The notes below the pieces were generated by a model, which was not told where the DNA came from, made no database searches, and saw only the letters and a program-made list of their open reading frames with translations. From positions 1-37,213 of the forward strand of contig CANQGG010000018.1 in the NCBI GenBank assembly GCA_947601655.1: a stretch of 37,213 bases of DNA, read 5' to 3'. Positions 17,228 to 25,868 of this stretch are shown one piece after another. A program made the translations under genes and the position numbers. Every line of letters starts with the position of its first letter. Within the stretch, counting starts at the first letter, position 1. Source of the DNA: an uncultured Akkermansia sp. Lineage in GTDB: Bacteria; Verrucomicrobiota; Verrucomicrobiia; Verrucomicrobiales; Akkermansiaceae.

Positions 17228-18598
17228 TTACTCGTGGTGCAGGGCATCAATGGGATCGAGCCGGGAAGCTTTGAAGGCGGGGTACCAGCCGAAGATAATG
17301 CCGATGGTCGCAGCCACGCTGACAGCCAGCACCATCGCGATGGGGGATGTGATGACCGGCCAGCCGAATTTAGTGCTCACAATTTCTGAAGCAATGCGCC
17401 CGACAATGATGCCGATAACGCCCCCCATCATGCAGAGGAGCACTGCTTCCAGCAGAAACTGCTGCATGATGTCGCGCGGGCGCGCCCCTACCGCCATTCG
17501 CAGTCCGATTTCGCGCGTGCGCTCTGTGACGGAGACCATCATGATGTTCATGATGCCCACTCCGCCGACCACAAGAGAAATCATAGCAACGGCGATGAGC
17601 AGGCGACTCATGGTTTCGCTTGTGCCGGTGACCATTTTGATGAACTGTGAGCGGTCGCGCAGCACGAAATCATCCAGCACGCCCGGCTCCAGTTGGTGCT
17701 GCCGCCGCAGCACCGGGGTGATGGCATCCATCGCCGGGTTGGCGTCATCGCTGCTGCGTATTTTGACCAGGATGGCATCCACCGTGCGTGTTCGTAAAGG
17801 ATGCGGCGCATTGCTGTAGGGTTGCAGGTCACATCCTGGGTAGAAGTTGACTGCGGAGGTGGAGAAGGTGCTCGTGGCGGAAGCCTTCACTGTGCTGTTC
17901 GCAGCGCCTCCTTTGGTAATCGTCGCGCTGCCGGAAGCGCCCATCAGGCGCATGCGAATGCTGGTCCAGGGGAGGATGAGGCAGTCATCCTGGTCGTTGC
18001 CCATGCCATCGGCTCCCTTGGCAGCGAGAACTCCGATGACGGTAAAAGCGACATCCTTGATACGGATATCCTGCCCGATGGGATCCTGGTCCGCATAGAG
18101 GTTCTCGGCGATAGTTTTTCCGATGAGGCAGACGCGATCAGCTTCGTCAACTTGCCTTTTAGTGAACGCCGTCCCGCTCTCTACCTCCCAGCCTTCAATG
18201 TCGAGATAATACTCATTACCCCCTTTGATGGATCCTGGACTCCAGTTGGTATTGCCCACGATCACCTGCCCGGACGCGCGCACAAATGGGGAGGCGCAAA
18301 CAACGCTGTCCTTGCATTCTTCCATGATAGCTCGTGCATCGTCTGCGAATAGGGAGGCTTTCCCGCCCATGCCGGAGTTCACGCCGGATGTGCTGATGGA
18401 AGCCCCGAAGATGTTGACAACGTCGGCTCCGAGATTGGAGAATTTATCGGCGATCTGTTGCTTGGAACCTTCGCCGATTTCCATGATTGCCACCACTGCT
18501 GCGATGCCGATGACGATGCCGAGCACAGTGAGCGCCGCGCGCATCGGGTTGCGGATAAGTCCGCGGAAACATGTCATAAGCAGAATACGGAATTTCAT
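17228..18598 (-). CDS. MacB-type ABC transporter permease (FtsX/MacB_PCD)
   Basis: This 456-aa inner-membrane subunit has one N-terminal membrane helix (ALTVLGIVIGIAAVVAIMEIG) after an amphipathic start, a large periplasmic MacB_PCD domain to about residue 320, and three C-terminal helices (LLIAVAMISLVVGGVGIMNIMMV, LLEAVLLCMMGGVIGIIVG, IAMVLAVSVAATIGIIFG). The TERTREIGLRMAVGAR motif between helices is typical of MacB/FtsX. In E. coli MacB the ATPase and permease are one chain; here they are two. Its ATG overlaps the ATPase stop (ATGA). Mechanistically it would transmit ATP hydrolysis to the adaptor rather than move substrate across the inner membrane. Confidence 0.93.
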   Translation of the reverse strand: MKFRILLMTCFRGLIRNPMRAALTVLGIVIGIAAVVAIMEIGEGSKQQIADKFSNLGADVVNIFGASISTSGVNSGMGGKASLFADDARAIMEECKDSVVCASPFVRASGQVIVGNTNWSPGSIKGGNEYYLDIEGWEVESGTAFTKRQVDEADRVCLIGKTIAENLYADQDPIGQDIRIKDVAFTVIGVLAAKGADGMGNDQDDCLILPWTSIRMRLMGASGSATITKGGAANSTVKASATSTFSTSAVNFYPGCDLQPYSNAPHPLRTRTVDAILVKIRSSDDANPAMDAITPVLRRQHQLEPGVLDDFVLRDRSQFIKMVTGTSETMSRLLIAVAMISLVVGGVGIMNIMMVSVTERTREIGLRMAVGARPRDIMQQFLLEAVLLCMMGGVIGIIVGRIASEIVSTKFGWPVITSPIAMVLAVSVAATIGIIFGWYPAFKASRLDPIDALHHE

Positions 18599-19302
18599 TT
18601 CTTCAGGGTGGCTGAGAGTTCTTCCGATACCCCTTCTGTGATCAGTCCGTCGCTCATGTTGATAGCGCGGTCGGTGAATGCTGCCGTCTTTGGGTCGTGG
18701 GTGACGATGATGACTGTGATGCCCTGTTGCCTGTTCAGTTCGCGGAACATGTTCATCACCTCCACAGATGTGGTAGAATCCAGGTTCCCCGTCGGCTCGT
18801 CCGCCAGAAGAATACCGGGTGTGTTGATGAGAGAACGTGCAATGGCGACGCGCTGCTGCTGACCGCCGGAAAGCTGCGCAGGGGTGTGGTGCATGCGGTC
18901 CTCCAGCCCTACGAGGCGAATGAGTTTCAGAGCACGCTCGCGGATGACGCCATTGCTTTGGGCCGGGTGGCGGTAATACGCCGGCATCATCACGTTCTCC
19001 AGAGCCGATGTCCTCGGCAGAAGGTTGAAATTCTGAAAGACGAAGCCGATGCGTGCGTTACGCAATCTCGCACGCTCGTCCGGGTTTAATCCGGCGATGT
19101 TTTTCCCATCCAGAAGGTACTCCCCGCCGCTCGGGTGATCCAGGCATCCCAGGATGTTCATGAGAGTTGATTTACCACTGCCGGACGCACCCGTGAGTGA
19201 CACAAATTCGCCGTCCTCAATCTTCAGGGAAATGCCCTTGAGGACAGGCAGATCAATCTCCCCGAGATGGTAAACCTTCGTGATGTCGCGTAACTCAATC
19301 AC
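18595..19302 (-). CDS. MacB/LolD-type ABC transporter ATP-binding protein
   Basis: This 235-aa ATPase is the energising subunit of the tripartite exporter. Walker A is TGASGSGKST near residue 38-47, the Q-loop is VFQNFNLLPRTSALENVMMP, the signature is LSGGQQQRVAIARSL, Walker B is GILLADEPTGNLD, and the H-switch is VTHDPKTAAF. The sequence pattern is that of the MacB/LolD/FtsE group. It starts 29 bp after the adaptor gene and overlaps the permease by 4 nt. Confidence 0.95.
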   Translation of the reverse strand: MIELRDITKVYHLGEIDLPVLKGISLKIEDGEFVSLTGASGSGKSTLMNILGCLDHPSGGEYLLDGKNIAGLNPDERARLRNARIGFVFQNFNLLPRTSALENVMMPAYYRHPAQSNGVIRERALKLIRLVGLEDRMHHTPAQLSGGQQQRVAIARSLINTPGILLADEPTGNLDSTTSVEVMNMFRELNRQQGITVIIVTHDPKTAAFTDRAINMSDGLITEGVSEELSATLKK

Positions 19303-19331
19303 AGCAAAAGCGTTCGTTTCTGGTGCGTCTC

Positions 19332-20834
19332 TTATCTCGGCGGCGGCCCCGGATGCTGATTTTTGTTCTCAACTTGTCCCGGTTTGGGCGCAGCTCCGCC
19401 GGTACCGCGTTCGCGGCGTTGTGGGCGATTCATACCAAAGAGGTTTTTCTCCTCGCCGCTGTTGTTTGATGGTTTGCCGGAAGTATTAGGGAGAGTGCTC
19501 TGCACATCGGTTACTATGAGATCGCCGGCGCTGAGGCTTCCCTCTTCAAGAGCGACGACTGCGCTGCGAGTGCCGTCTCCGAGTCCGCGTTTCACACGCA
19601 CCGGGACCACATTCTTGCCTACTTTCTTCCAGATCACAGCGGGAGCGTCTCTCGGGGTCGGTTGAGGTTCCGCCGGAGCTTCGGCTTGTTCACCTTCGGT
19701 TTCTTCATTCTCCTCCCCTTGTTCTTCTCCGGTGGTGGCAGGAGAGCCGGCGTGCTCCGGTGCAATGAGAGAGTGGGGAGGGTGGAATTCGAAGGCGGTA
19801 TCCGGTACAATGAGGCAGTCTTTCTGCTCCTCCACGATGAAGTTGGCATTCGCGCTCATGTAGGGCAACAGTTTCCGGTCGGGGTTGGCGATGTCTACCT
19901 CCACGATGTAGGTGACCACGTTGGATGCCATGGTGGCGTTCGGACGGATTTTATTAACCTTTCCGGTGAATGTTTCATTTGGCAATGCGTCTACCGTATA
20001 GCGAACTTCCTGCCCCGGGTGCACTTTCGCAATATCTGCCTCGTTGACGCTTGCCCAGATCTGCATGTTCGACAGATCCCGAGCAACGAGAAACAGCGTA
20101 GTGGCGCTCATATTGCTCACCACCGTCTGTCCCACGTTTACCTGGCGTACGACAATGGTTCCGTCTACCGGTGTGGTGATGCGGGTGTAGTCGCGGTTGC
20201 GCGTTTCAATAGCGAGCTGCGCCTGCGCGCTCTGGAGGGAGGCGTCGGCATTTGCCTGTTGGGCGCGCGCAGTGTGCAGTTGGGCTTCTGCGCTTTGCAG
20301 AGCTGCCGCCGCACTTTCCGCTGTGTTTACGTACTGGTCGAACTCCATTTGCGACAGAGCATCGCCAACACCCAGTTTTTGGGCGCGCAATAAGTCGCGG
20401 TCTGCCTTGTTTTTATTGGCAGAAGCCTGGGCAATGGAAGCTTCCGCCTGTTTCACGGCGGCTTTCGCCGAGATGATCTGGGCTTTAGCCTGTGCCACGG
20501 ATGCTTCTGCCCGCTTGATATCCAGCTCCACGAGAGCATCATCGATGCGTGCCAGAAGTTGTCCGGCTTTCACCTCGCTGCCGTAGTCCACGCGCTTCCC
20601 TTCCACATCTGTGCCGAATTCCTTGATCTCCCCTGTCACTTGCGCACCCACATCCACAAGCTCCTCAGGCTCCAGTGTGCCGGTGGCTTGCACCTTGTTC
20701 ACACAATCTCCGCGCACGACGCGACTCGTAACCATGCGCAGCTCGTTCTTCTGAGTTCCCGGTAGCCCGGTCCACGCTCCGATGCCCAGTGCCACAAGCG
20801 CCAGTAGGATGATGATAATGAAAAATTTTTTCAC
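19332..20834 (-). CDS. MacA-type periplasmic adaptor (HlyD/MFP family)
   Basis: This 500-aa membrane-fusion protein links the inner-membrane MacB-like complex to the TolC-type channel. An N-terminal anchor (FFIIIILLALVALGIGAW) is followed by the lipoyl half-motif VDVGAQVTGEI, a long alpha hairpin rich in AQAKAQ and AEA repeats (about residues 105-215), the second lipoyl half near DYTRITTPVDGTIVVRQV, and beta-barrel domains (GKVNKIRPNATM). A low-complexity acidic Glu/Pro/Ala insert near residues 365-395 splits the membrane-proximal domain, and the C terminus is a Gly/Pro/Arg-rich tail; both look unusual for MacA. The start is GTG 20834, with no SD. A promoter lies about 75 bp upstream. Confidence 0.92.
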   Translation of the reverse strand: MKKFFIIIILLALVALGIGAWTGLPGTQKNELRMVTSRVVRGDCVNKVQATGTLEPEELVDVGAQVTGEIKEFGTDVEGKRVDYGSEVKAGQLLARIDDALVELDIKRAEASVAQAKAQIISAKAAVKQAEASIAQASANKNKADRDLLRAQKLGVGDALSQMEFDQYVNTAESAAAALQSAEAQLHTARAQQANADASLQSAQAQLAIETRNRDYTRITTPVDGTIVVRQVNVGQTVVSNMSATTLFLVARDLSNMQIWASVNEADIAKVHPGQEVRYTVDALPNETFTGKVNKIRPNATMASNVVTYIVEVDIANPDRKLLPYMSANANFIVEEQKDCLIVPDTAFEFHPPHSLIAPEHAGSPATTGEEQGEENEETEGEQAEAPAEPQPTPRDAPAVIWKKVGKNVVPVRVKRGLGDGTRSAVVALEEGSLSAGDLIVTDVQSTLPNTSGKPSNNSGEEKNLFGMNRPQRRERGTGGAAPKPGQVENKNQHPGPPPR

Positions 20835-20910
20835 GTTGCTGTTGTTCGATTGCCTGTTTAAATAGCGGCTAAGCTACCGCGCGAGGCGCGGTCAGCGCGT
20901 CTCTCCATTT

Positions 20911-20939
20911 ATAGTACGGAGGAATTCTCTCTTTTTCAA
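20911..20939 (-). promoter_or_regulatory. sigma70-like promoter of the MacA-MacB-TolC operon
   Basis: On the minus strand, TTGAAA (20939-20934), a 17-bp spacer and TACTAT (20916-20911) lie about 75 bp before the GTG start. The leader between them contains a GC-rich stretch able to fold (CGCGCCTCGCGCGG). Confidence 0.5.
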
Positions 20940-21065
20940 CAAGCTTTTTTTGACCACGCACGATAAACGCCGTTTCCGCCCATCACTTCAACAACTCGGG
21001 TTGAGGGAATACAGCTACAACCCGGCAAGCTTCTACTTTCAATTTTCAAAGTTCTGTCGTGTATG

Positions 21066-22856
21066 TCAGCCTTGCAGGATATCACGGGTTGCCCTGATAT
21101 GCTCTTTGCAGATTTGCCTCAGTCGTTTATACTGTCTGCGCGCCTTCCCGAAAGTGATGTTGGATAGGAATTTATACCAACAATATTTTATCTGGTTGGA
21201 ACGATAGGCGGAAATATCCTGCGCTATTCTCTTTGTCGCGAGCGTCAGGAGATTCTCGTAGAAGCCCGTTTTTCGTGCGTACTTCCACCAAAGGTCTGCC
21301 AATTCTAGTTCCGTGTTCTTCCATGGCTTTATTGCTCCGGAGTAATGAACGATGCAGGGATTCCTTCGCGCCCCAAAATACTCTGCATATTCCTCGGCGC
21401 TCAGCCGTTTCTCCGGGAACTTCACATAATACGGCACCTGCCAGGATACATTCCATTTCATCTCCAGAGAATAGTACTCGCCATTCAGAACAGAGTTCAT
21501 CACGCACTGGTCGACGTATAGCGGTTTTCCTATCTCCTGAAGGCGCTTCAGGCATTTATTTGTGAAATCCATTCCGCGCAGTTTTTTGATGTCCAGCAGC
21601 AACACGCCGGCCTGGAAATAGCTGTAAGGATTTTTCAAGCCAAGTTTCTCTGTCAGATAACTGTGGATCTCCCCGGCGGATGGCTCCCTGAGTGCTGCGT
21701 GTATGGAGATGTCCGGGACAGCTGCCAGCGCGTAGTTTCGCATGTTTGTCCCGTATAATTCAGCGAGGTTGTGGTGGACAATCAAGTCACAATCCAGATA
21801 GAGCAGTCGATCAAAATGCCGGAAAATTTCGGGGATAAAGAAGCGGTAGTACGTCGCTTCGGAGAAATGCGCACGCAACTGAAAAACGGTCGTGTCAATA
21901 TCATCCAGATAGGCGTTTATGTCGATGAATCGTATACAAAACGCTTCATCAGCCAGAGATAGAATGTGTTTCCTGCGGATGTCGGATAGACCCCCATCCA
22001 GCACGTAGAGCTCATACAAATCACCCGGGTGCCGATTGTCCTTGATGGACGCGATCGTTACCAATAAATACGGCGCATAATCGTTATCGGCAGACAAACA
22101 GACCACCACTCCTCTGCTTCCGGACTTGGGAATCACGTCCGGCTTGGCGCTTTTCTCAATACGCCGGTGGGTGCACTTTTTCACCCTCCCGCGCCCCTCC
22201 TTTTCCGAGATGAAGATCCCGGTCAGCCGCTCGGCAATGAATGCAGGCATCCGCCGGTTGTAGTACGTTGCGCGCGCATAATCCATTTTCTCATGGATTC
22301 GGAAAAGAACACCAAACAACTTTTGGCAGTATTCATCGAAGATTTCTCTCTTCATGATGAACATGTTGTAATAGTAACCTTCCGTGCATTGCAGGTACGC
22401 CTCAGCGGGCTCACGACAGGAGGGATCCTGTTCTGTCAGCATGGACACCGCTTCTTCCAAATTCGGAGTCCCGTGGTGTTCGAGAAATATCTCCCGGACA
22501 GATCGCGCCCGCCAATTCTTTTCGGAAGGCGCCATGATGTCGTAATTGGCAAAGCTTTCGATATCCTCCTGCGTGAACAAACGGCGATAATGACAGAGCC
22601 CGATATAGTCCGGATTGCCGAGTTCGTTGTAATTTTTCCACGCCCAGTATATGGCGGAGGTTTCCGCAAAATGCAATCCCAGGGTAGATATGTTCTCCCC
22701 TGTGTCATCTCCTCTCATGTGCTCTAGCATCCACTGCTTCTCCTCCTCCGGCAGGGTGCAGCATGCCCGCCCGCAGTGGATCGGTTCATGAATGTCGTCT
22801 TTGTAGAGCTTCGCCGGTTTGTGGTAGCAAACGAGTATTTTGAGCGTCGCGGGCAT
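21066..22856 (-). CDS. glycosyltransferase, DUF4422 + GT8 fusion
   Basis: This 596-aa protein probably adds sugars to a surface polysaccharide or LPS in the cytosol. Residues 1-230 match a DUF4422 domain (KILVCYHKPAKLY, YIGLCHYRRLF). Residues 245-545 form a GT8 domain: VVCLSADNDYAPYLLVTIASI, the metal-binding DCD at 355-357 in LLYLDCDLIVHHNL, FQAGVLLLDI, and the C-terminal HYSGAIKPW histidine/lysine motif. The order suggests two sugar-transfer steps in one chain. No other polysaccharide genes are next to it, and its base composition looks more AT-rich than its neighbours (not computed), so horizontal transfer is possible. Donor and acceptor are unknown. Confidence 0.88.
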   Translation of the reverse strand: MPATLKILVCYHKPAKLYKDDIHEPIHCGRACCTLPEEEKQWMLEHMRGDDTGENISTLGLHFAETSAIYWAWKNYNELGNPDYIGLCHYRRLFTQEDIESFANYDIMAPSEKNWRARSVREIFLEHHGTPNLEEAVSMLTEQDPSCREPAEAYLQCTEGYYYNMFIMKREIFDEYCQKLFGVLFRIHEKMDYARATYYNRRMPAFIAERLTGIFISEKEGRGRVKKCTHRRIEKSAKPDVIPKSGSRGVVVCLSADNDYAPYLLVTIASIKDNRHPGDLYELYVLDGGLSDIRRKHILSLADEAFCIRFIDINAYLDDIDTTVFQLRAHFSEATYYRFFIPEIFRHFDRLLYLDCDLIVHHNLAELYGTNMRNYALAAVPDISIHAALREPSAGEIHSYLTEKLGLKNPYSYFQAGVLLLDIKKLRGMDFTNKCLKRLQEIGKPLYVDQCVMNSVLNGEYYSLEMKWNVSWQVPYYVKFPEKRLSAEEYAEYFGARRNPCIVHYSGAIKPWKNTELELADLWWKYARKTGFYENLLTLATKRIAQDISAYRSNQIKYCWYKFLSNITFGKARRQYKRLRQICKEHIRATRDILQG

Positions 22857-23047
22857 TGTTCACAGAGAAATAAAAAGAGCATTTTGCCGGCATAAGCGAC
22901 GTCTCCACCGCCCTCCTGTCCAAGCTTATACACCTGCTCACCGCTTCTGTCAATCCGTAAACTTGTTGATCATCGCCTTTTTCGCGTTGCGAGACGAGCA
23001 GTCTTTAGTTTTACGACGCCGGAATTTGTTGCCTTTGTCCTCGTAAT

Positions 23048-23204
23048 ATCATAACGACAAACGCTCATCATGAGGAGGACTCTCAAGAAGCCCTTGCATA
23101 CGTTGATGATTCGGAAAACTGCGCAACGCGCACATTATCAATACATGGTAAATGGTACATGGTCCATGGTACATGAGCAAACGCATTCCCAATGCGTTTG
23201 CCCT
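23048..23204 (+). repeat. composite dispersed repeat, short variant
   Basis: This element begins near ATCATAACG and has, in order, a small basic reading frame starting at ATG 23070 (MRRTLKKPLHTLMIRK), an array of CATGGTA/CATGGTCC words at 23142-23175, and the palindrome GCAAACGCATT/AATGCGTTTGC at 23177-23201 (3-nt loop). The same parts in the same order occur at 25869-26127. It fills most of the 22857-23269 gap; the remaining 190 bp to its left shows nothing I can assign. Confidence 0.75.
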
Positions 23205-23223
23205 GTCGCTTCTTTGATTTTGC

Positions 23224-23253
23224 TTGCAAAAGCGGGAGCCGCTGTGCTAGATT
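23224..23253 (+). promoter_or_regulatory. possible promoter of antiporter operon
   Basis: TTGCAA (23224-23229), an 18-bp spacer and TAGATT (23248-23253) lie just before the antiporter gene, 16 bp before GTG 23270. The same TTGCAA -35 is used at 7357-7362. Confidence 0.4.
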
Positions 23254-23269
23254 GTAGGGGCTTGTTCTA

Positions 23270-25165
23270 GTGAAGACCATGAAGGCACGTGCAGTTTTTC
23301 TTAATGCTCTCATGCTGGGAATCGGATTCGCAGCGGTGGGGTTGGCTCAGCAGACCGTGGAGCCGGAGCCTGTCGTGGCGGCGGAAGCTGCGGCTCCCGC
23401 TGCGTCCGGCAGCGAGGAACGATTGAAAGCGCAGCTCGTCGCAGAGGCGGCGGTGCCGGACTCGATGCGCCCGAAACTCTTGGATGCCGCCCGCGCGATG
23501 AGTTCCGAGGGTCTCAGGCGCTACCTCCGCAATCCCCACCACGCCTACGATGGACACAGCGTGCTGGACCACGTGCGCATGAAGCAGACCTTTGCGCCGC
23601 CGGTGGAGGGGCACGCCTGCCCGGACTGCGGAGAGATCACCGCCAACTACAATCCGGAAGGCCCTTTCCCCGCGTGGACGCACCACTACACCCACGGCGC
23701 GATGCAGTACAGCCGCTTCCCTGTGCCTCTGTCGATCTACACTCCGAATGAGAAGGAGATGACGCTCGGGCAGAAGTTGAAACATCGTGTCGATGTGGAT
23801 CCCTTCAACCTGGCTGCCACGGTGATTTTCCTGCTCGCCATCATCCACACCTTCATGTCGCCGATTTTCCAGAAACTGGCGCACAGGCTGGAGAAGCGCT
23901 ACAAGCAGAAGCTGCTTGAGGAGAAATTCCGCATTCTTCACCCGGAACAACGCGTGCCGGTTTCCTTCCTGTCCACGCTTTGCCATTTCCTCGGTGAGGT
24001 GGAGGTAGTCTTCGGTCTGTGGATCATCCCCTTCTTCCTGGTCTGCCAGCATTACTACTCCATGGGCGATTTCCTGCGCTACATCGACCGTGATACAAGC
24101 TTCACCGAACCTCTCTTCGTGGCAGTGATCATGGTGATTGCCTCATCGCGCCCGATTTACCGCCTGGCGGAGAATACACTGCAGCTCGGCGCGCGCCTCG
24201 GAAAAGGTTCGCCGGCTGCCTGGTGGCTTTCGGTGCTCTGCATCGCTCCGTTGCTCGGCTCCTTCATCACAGAGCCTGCGGCGATGACGCTGGGGGCGAT
24301 TCTGCTGGGGAAGAAGCTCTACCAGCTGCGACCGAGTTCGGCTCTCTGCTATGCCACGGTGGCTCTTCTCTTTGTGAATGTCTCCGTCGGCGGCACGCTG
24401 ACGCACTTCGCCGCGCCGCCGATCGTGATGGTGGCAGGCAAGTGGAATTGGGACATGGCTCACATGTTCACTCACTTCGGATGGAAGGCCGTGACCGGAA
24501 TCGTCATTGCCAATCTCATCTACTTCGCCTTCTTCACCAAAGAGTTTCGCCGGCTCGCCGATGTCCAGCGGCAGATCACCACGGGGGAAGGCTCCGTGCC
24601 CACCTCCTGGGAGGATCGGCAGGACGTCATCCCGATCTGGGTCTATATCGTTTCCATCCTCTTTCTGGCCTGGACGGTCTACTTTGCCCACCACCCCGCC
24701 ATCTTCATCGGCGGCTTTATGTTCTTCCTTGGCTTCACCCTCGCGACGCCCCAGTACCAGAACGCTTTTTCCATCAAGGTGCCTCTCCTGGTGGCTTTCT
24801 TCCTGGCGGGTCTGTTGATCCTCGGCGGCGTGCAGGGCTGGTGGATGCAGCCGGTGCTGCAGGCTCTTGCCGAGTTGGGAGGTGAGGCCACGATGAGCGT
24901 GGCAAGCGTACTCACGGCGTTCAATGATAATGCCTCGGTCACATTCCTTTCCAGCACAGTGCCCAATCTGCCGGAGGAAATCCGCTACGCCATCGTCGCG
25001 GGGGCGGTGACAGGCGGCGGTCTCACCGTGATCGCCAATGCCCCCAACCCCGCCGGCCAGGCGATCCTCGGCAAGTATTTCAAGTCCGGCATCAGCGCGC
25101 CGAAACTCTTCATCTGGGCGCTGCTCCCCACCATCATTATGTTCCTGATGTTCAATTACGCCTGA
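23270..25165 (+). CDS. putative Na+/H+ antiporter (Na_H_antiport family)
   Basis: This inner-membrane protein of about 630 aa matches the putative Na+/H+ antiporter family often found in Verrucomicrobia and Chlamydiae relatives, with about 10-12 membrane helices between residues 170 and 630 and conserved patches such as PLLGSFITEPAAMTLGAILL, GGTLTHFAAPPIVM and LTAFNDNASVTFLSS. The N terminus has a signal-like segment (VFLNALMLGIGFAAVGLAQ) and then about 130 presumably periplasmic residues with HACPDC (H115, C117, C120) and a THHYTH cluster. GTG 23270 has an AGGGG 9 nt upstream; ATG 23279 is the alternative. Riboflavin synthase follows after 7 nt. Ion specificity is a family inference. Confidence 0.85.
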   Translation: MKTMKARAVFLNALMLGIGFAAVGLAQQTVEPEPVVAAEAAAPAASGSEERLKAQLVAEAAVPDSMRPKLLDAARAMSSEGLRRYLRNPHHAYDGHSVLDHVRMKQTFAPPVEGHACPDCGEITANYNPEGPFPAWTHHYTHGAMQYSRFPVPLSIYTPNEKEMTLGQKLKHRVDVDPFNLAATVIFLLAIIHTFMSPIFQKLAHRLEKRYKQKLLEEKFRILHPEQRVPVSFLSTLCHFLGEVEVVFGLWIIPFFLVCQHYYSMGDFLRYIDRDTSFTEPLFVAVIMVIASSRPIYRLAENTLQLGARLGKGSPAAWWLSVLCIAPLLGSFITEPAAMTLGAILLGKKLYQLRPSSALCYATVALLFVNVSVGGTLTHFAAPPIVMVAGKWNWDMAHMFTHFGWKAVTGIVIANLIYFAFFTKEFRRLADVQRQITTGEGSVPTSWEDRQDVIPIWVYIVSILFLAWTVYFAHHPAIFIGGFMFFLGFTLATPQYQNAFSIKVPLLVAFFLAGLLILGGVQGWWMQPVLQALAELGGEATMSVASVLTAFNDNASVTFLSSTVPNLPEEIRYAIVAGAVTGGGLTVIANAPNPAGQAILGKYFKSGISAPKLFIWALLPTIIMFLMFNYA

Positions 25166-25172
25166 TCGCTTT

Positions 25173-25763
25173 ATGTTTACGGGTATCGTCGAATGCACGG
25201 GGAAGCTCTTGGAATGCCGCGCCATTGACGGTGGGGCTCGCTTCCGTATTGCTCTCCCCTTTGCCGCAGAGCTGCAGCTGGGTGATTCTGTGGCAGTGAA
25301 CGGCTGTTGCCTGACAGTGGATGAACTTGGCGACGGCTGCGCCTGCTTCGATCTGCTGCAGCAGACCCTGCGCGTCACCTCCCTTGGTGATCTCACTGTG
25401 GGCAGCCTGTGCAATCTGGAACGCGCCATGCTCCCTACTACGCGTCTCGGCGGGCACTTCGTTTCCGGGCATATCGATGTCGCCGGGACGCTTCTCGACA
25501 TCTCGGCCGTGGGGCAGGATCACGTGCTGCGCGTGCAGGTGCCGGATCTGCGTTATGTCATCGATAAGGGGAGCATCGCGATTGATGGCGTGTCGTTGAC
25601 AATTGCTGCCATCCATCGTGACGCCAGAGAGCTGGAATTCTGGATCACTCCGCACACGTGGCAGACCACCGTTATGCCGCATTACCGTCCCCGCATGCGC
25701 GTCAACGTGGAGTGGGACGTCCTCGCCAAATATGCGGAATCCTTCCTCCTTCCGAAAGATTGA
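25173..25763 (+). CDS. ribE: riboflavin synthase, alpha chain
   Basis: This 196-aa enzyme dismutates two molecules of 6,7-dimethyl-8-ribityllumazine into riboflavin and a pyrimidine. Two lumazine-binding repeats are clear. The first starts MFTGIVECTGKL and has LGDSVAVNGCCLTVDEL. The second starts GGHFVSGHIDVAGTLL and has DKGSIAIDGVSLTIAAI. The length is normal. It starts 7 nt after the antiporter stop and is therefore probably co-transcribed with it; no other riboflavin genes and no FMN riboswitch are seen here. It is followed by intergenic repeat sequence. Confidence 0.95.
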   Translation: MFTGIVECTGKLLECRAIDGGARFRIALPFAAELQLGDSVAVNGCCLTVDELGDGCACFDLLQQTLRVTSLGDLTVGSLCNLERAMLPTTRLGGHFVSGHIDVAGTLLDISAVGQDHVLRVQVPDLRYVIDKGSIAIDGVSLTIAAIHRDARELEFWITPHTWQTTVMPHYRPRMRVNVEWDVLAKYAESFLLPKD

Positions 25764-25791
25764 CCCGGGTCGGAATGTCGTGTTGCATAGA

Positions 25792-25802
25792 GCAAACGCA
25801 TT
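25792..25802 (+). repeat. half copy of the GCAAACGCATT palindrome
   Basis: GCAAACGCATT occurs 29 bp after riboflavin synthase without its partner arm. It matches the left arm of the palindromes at 1296, 23177 and 26100, so it may be a decayed copy. Confidence 0.6.
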
Positions 25803-25868
25803 TGGCTGGAGTGAAGCAACAGAGAAAAATGCTCTTGTTAACTGATATCATCGTTGATACACATCAAA

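Noticed and set aside
20997..21024. Inverted repeat CGGGTTG / CAACCCG after the glycosyltransferase gene
   Set aside because: The 7-bp stem has a long loop and no following U run, so a terminator call is not supported.
25166..25172. FMN riboswitch before riboflavin synthase
   Set aside because: The gap is only 7 bp and the upstream sequence is antiporter coding DNA.
24143..25501. 452-codon minus-strand frame opposite the antiporter and ribE
   Set aside because: It overlaps two well-identified plus-strand genes and reads as charged, His-rich shadow sequence.
25762..25771. 10-bp palindrome GACCCGGGTC at the ribE stop
   Set aside because: It is too short and GC-rich to separate from chance, with no U tract for a terminator.
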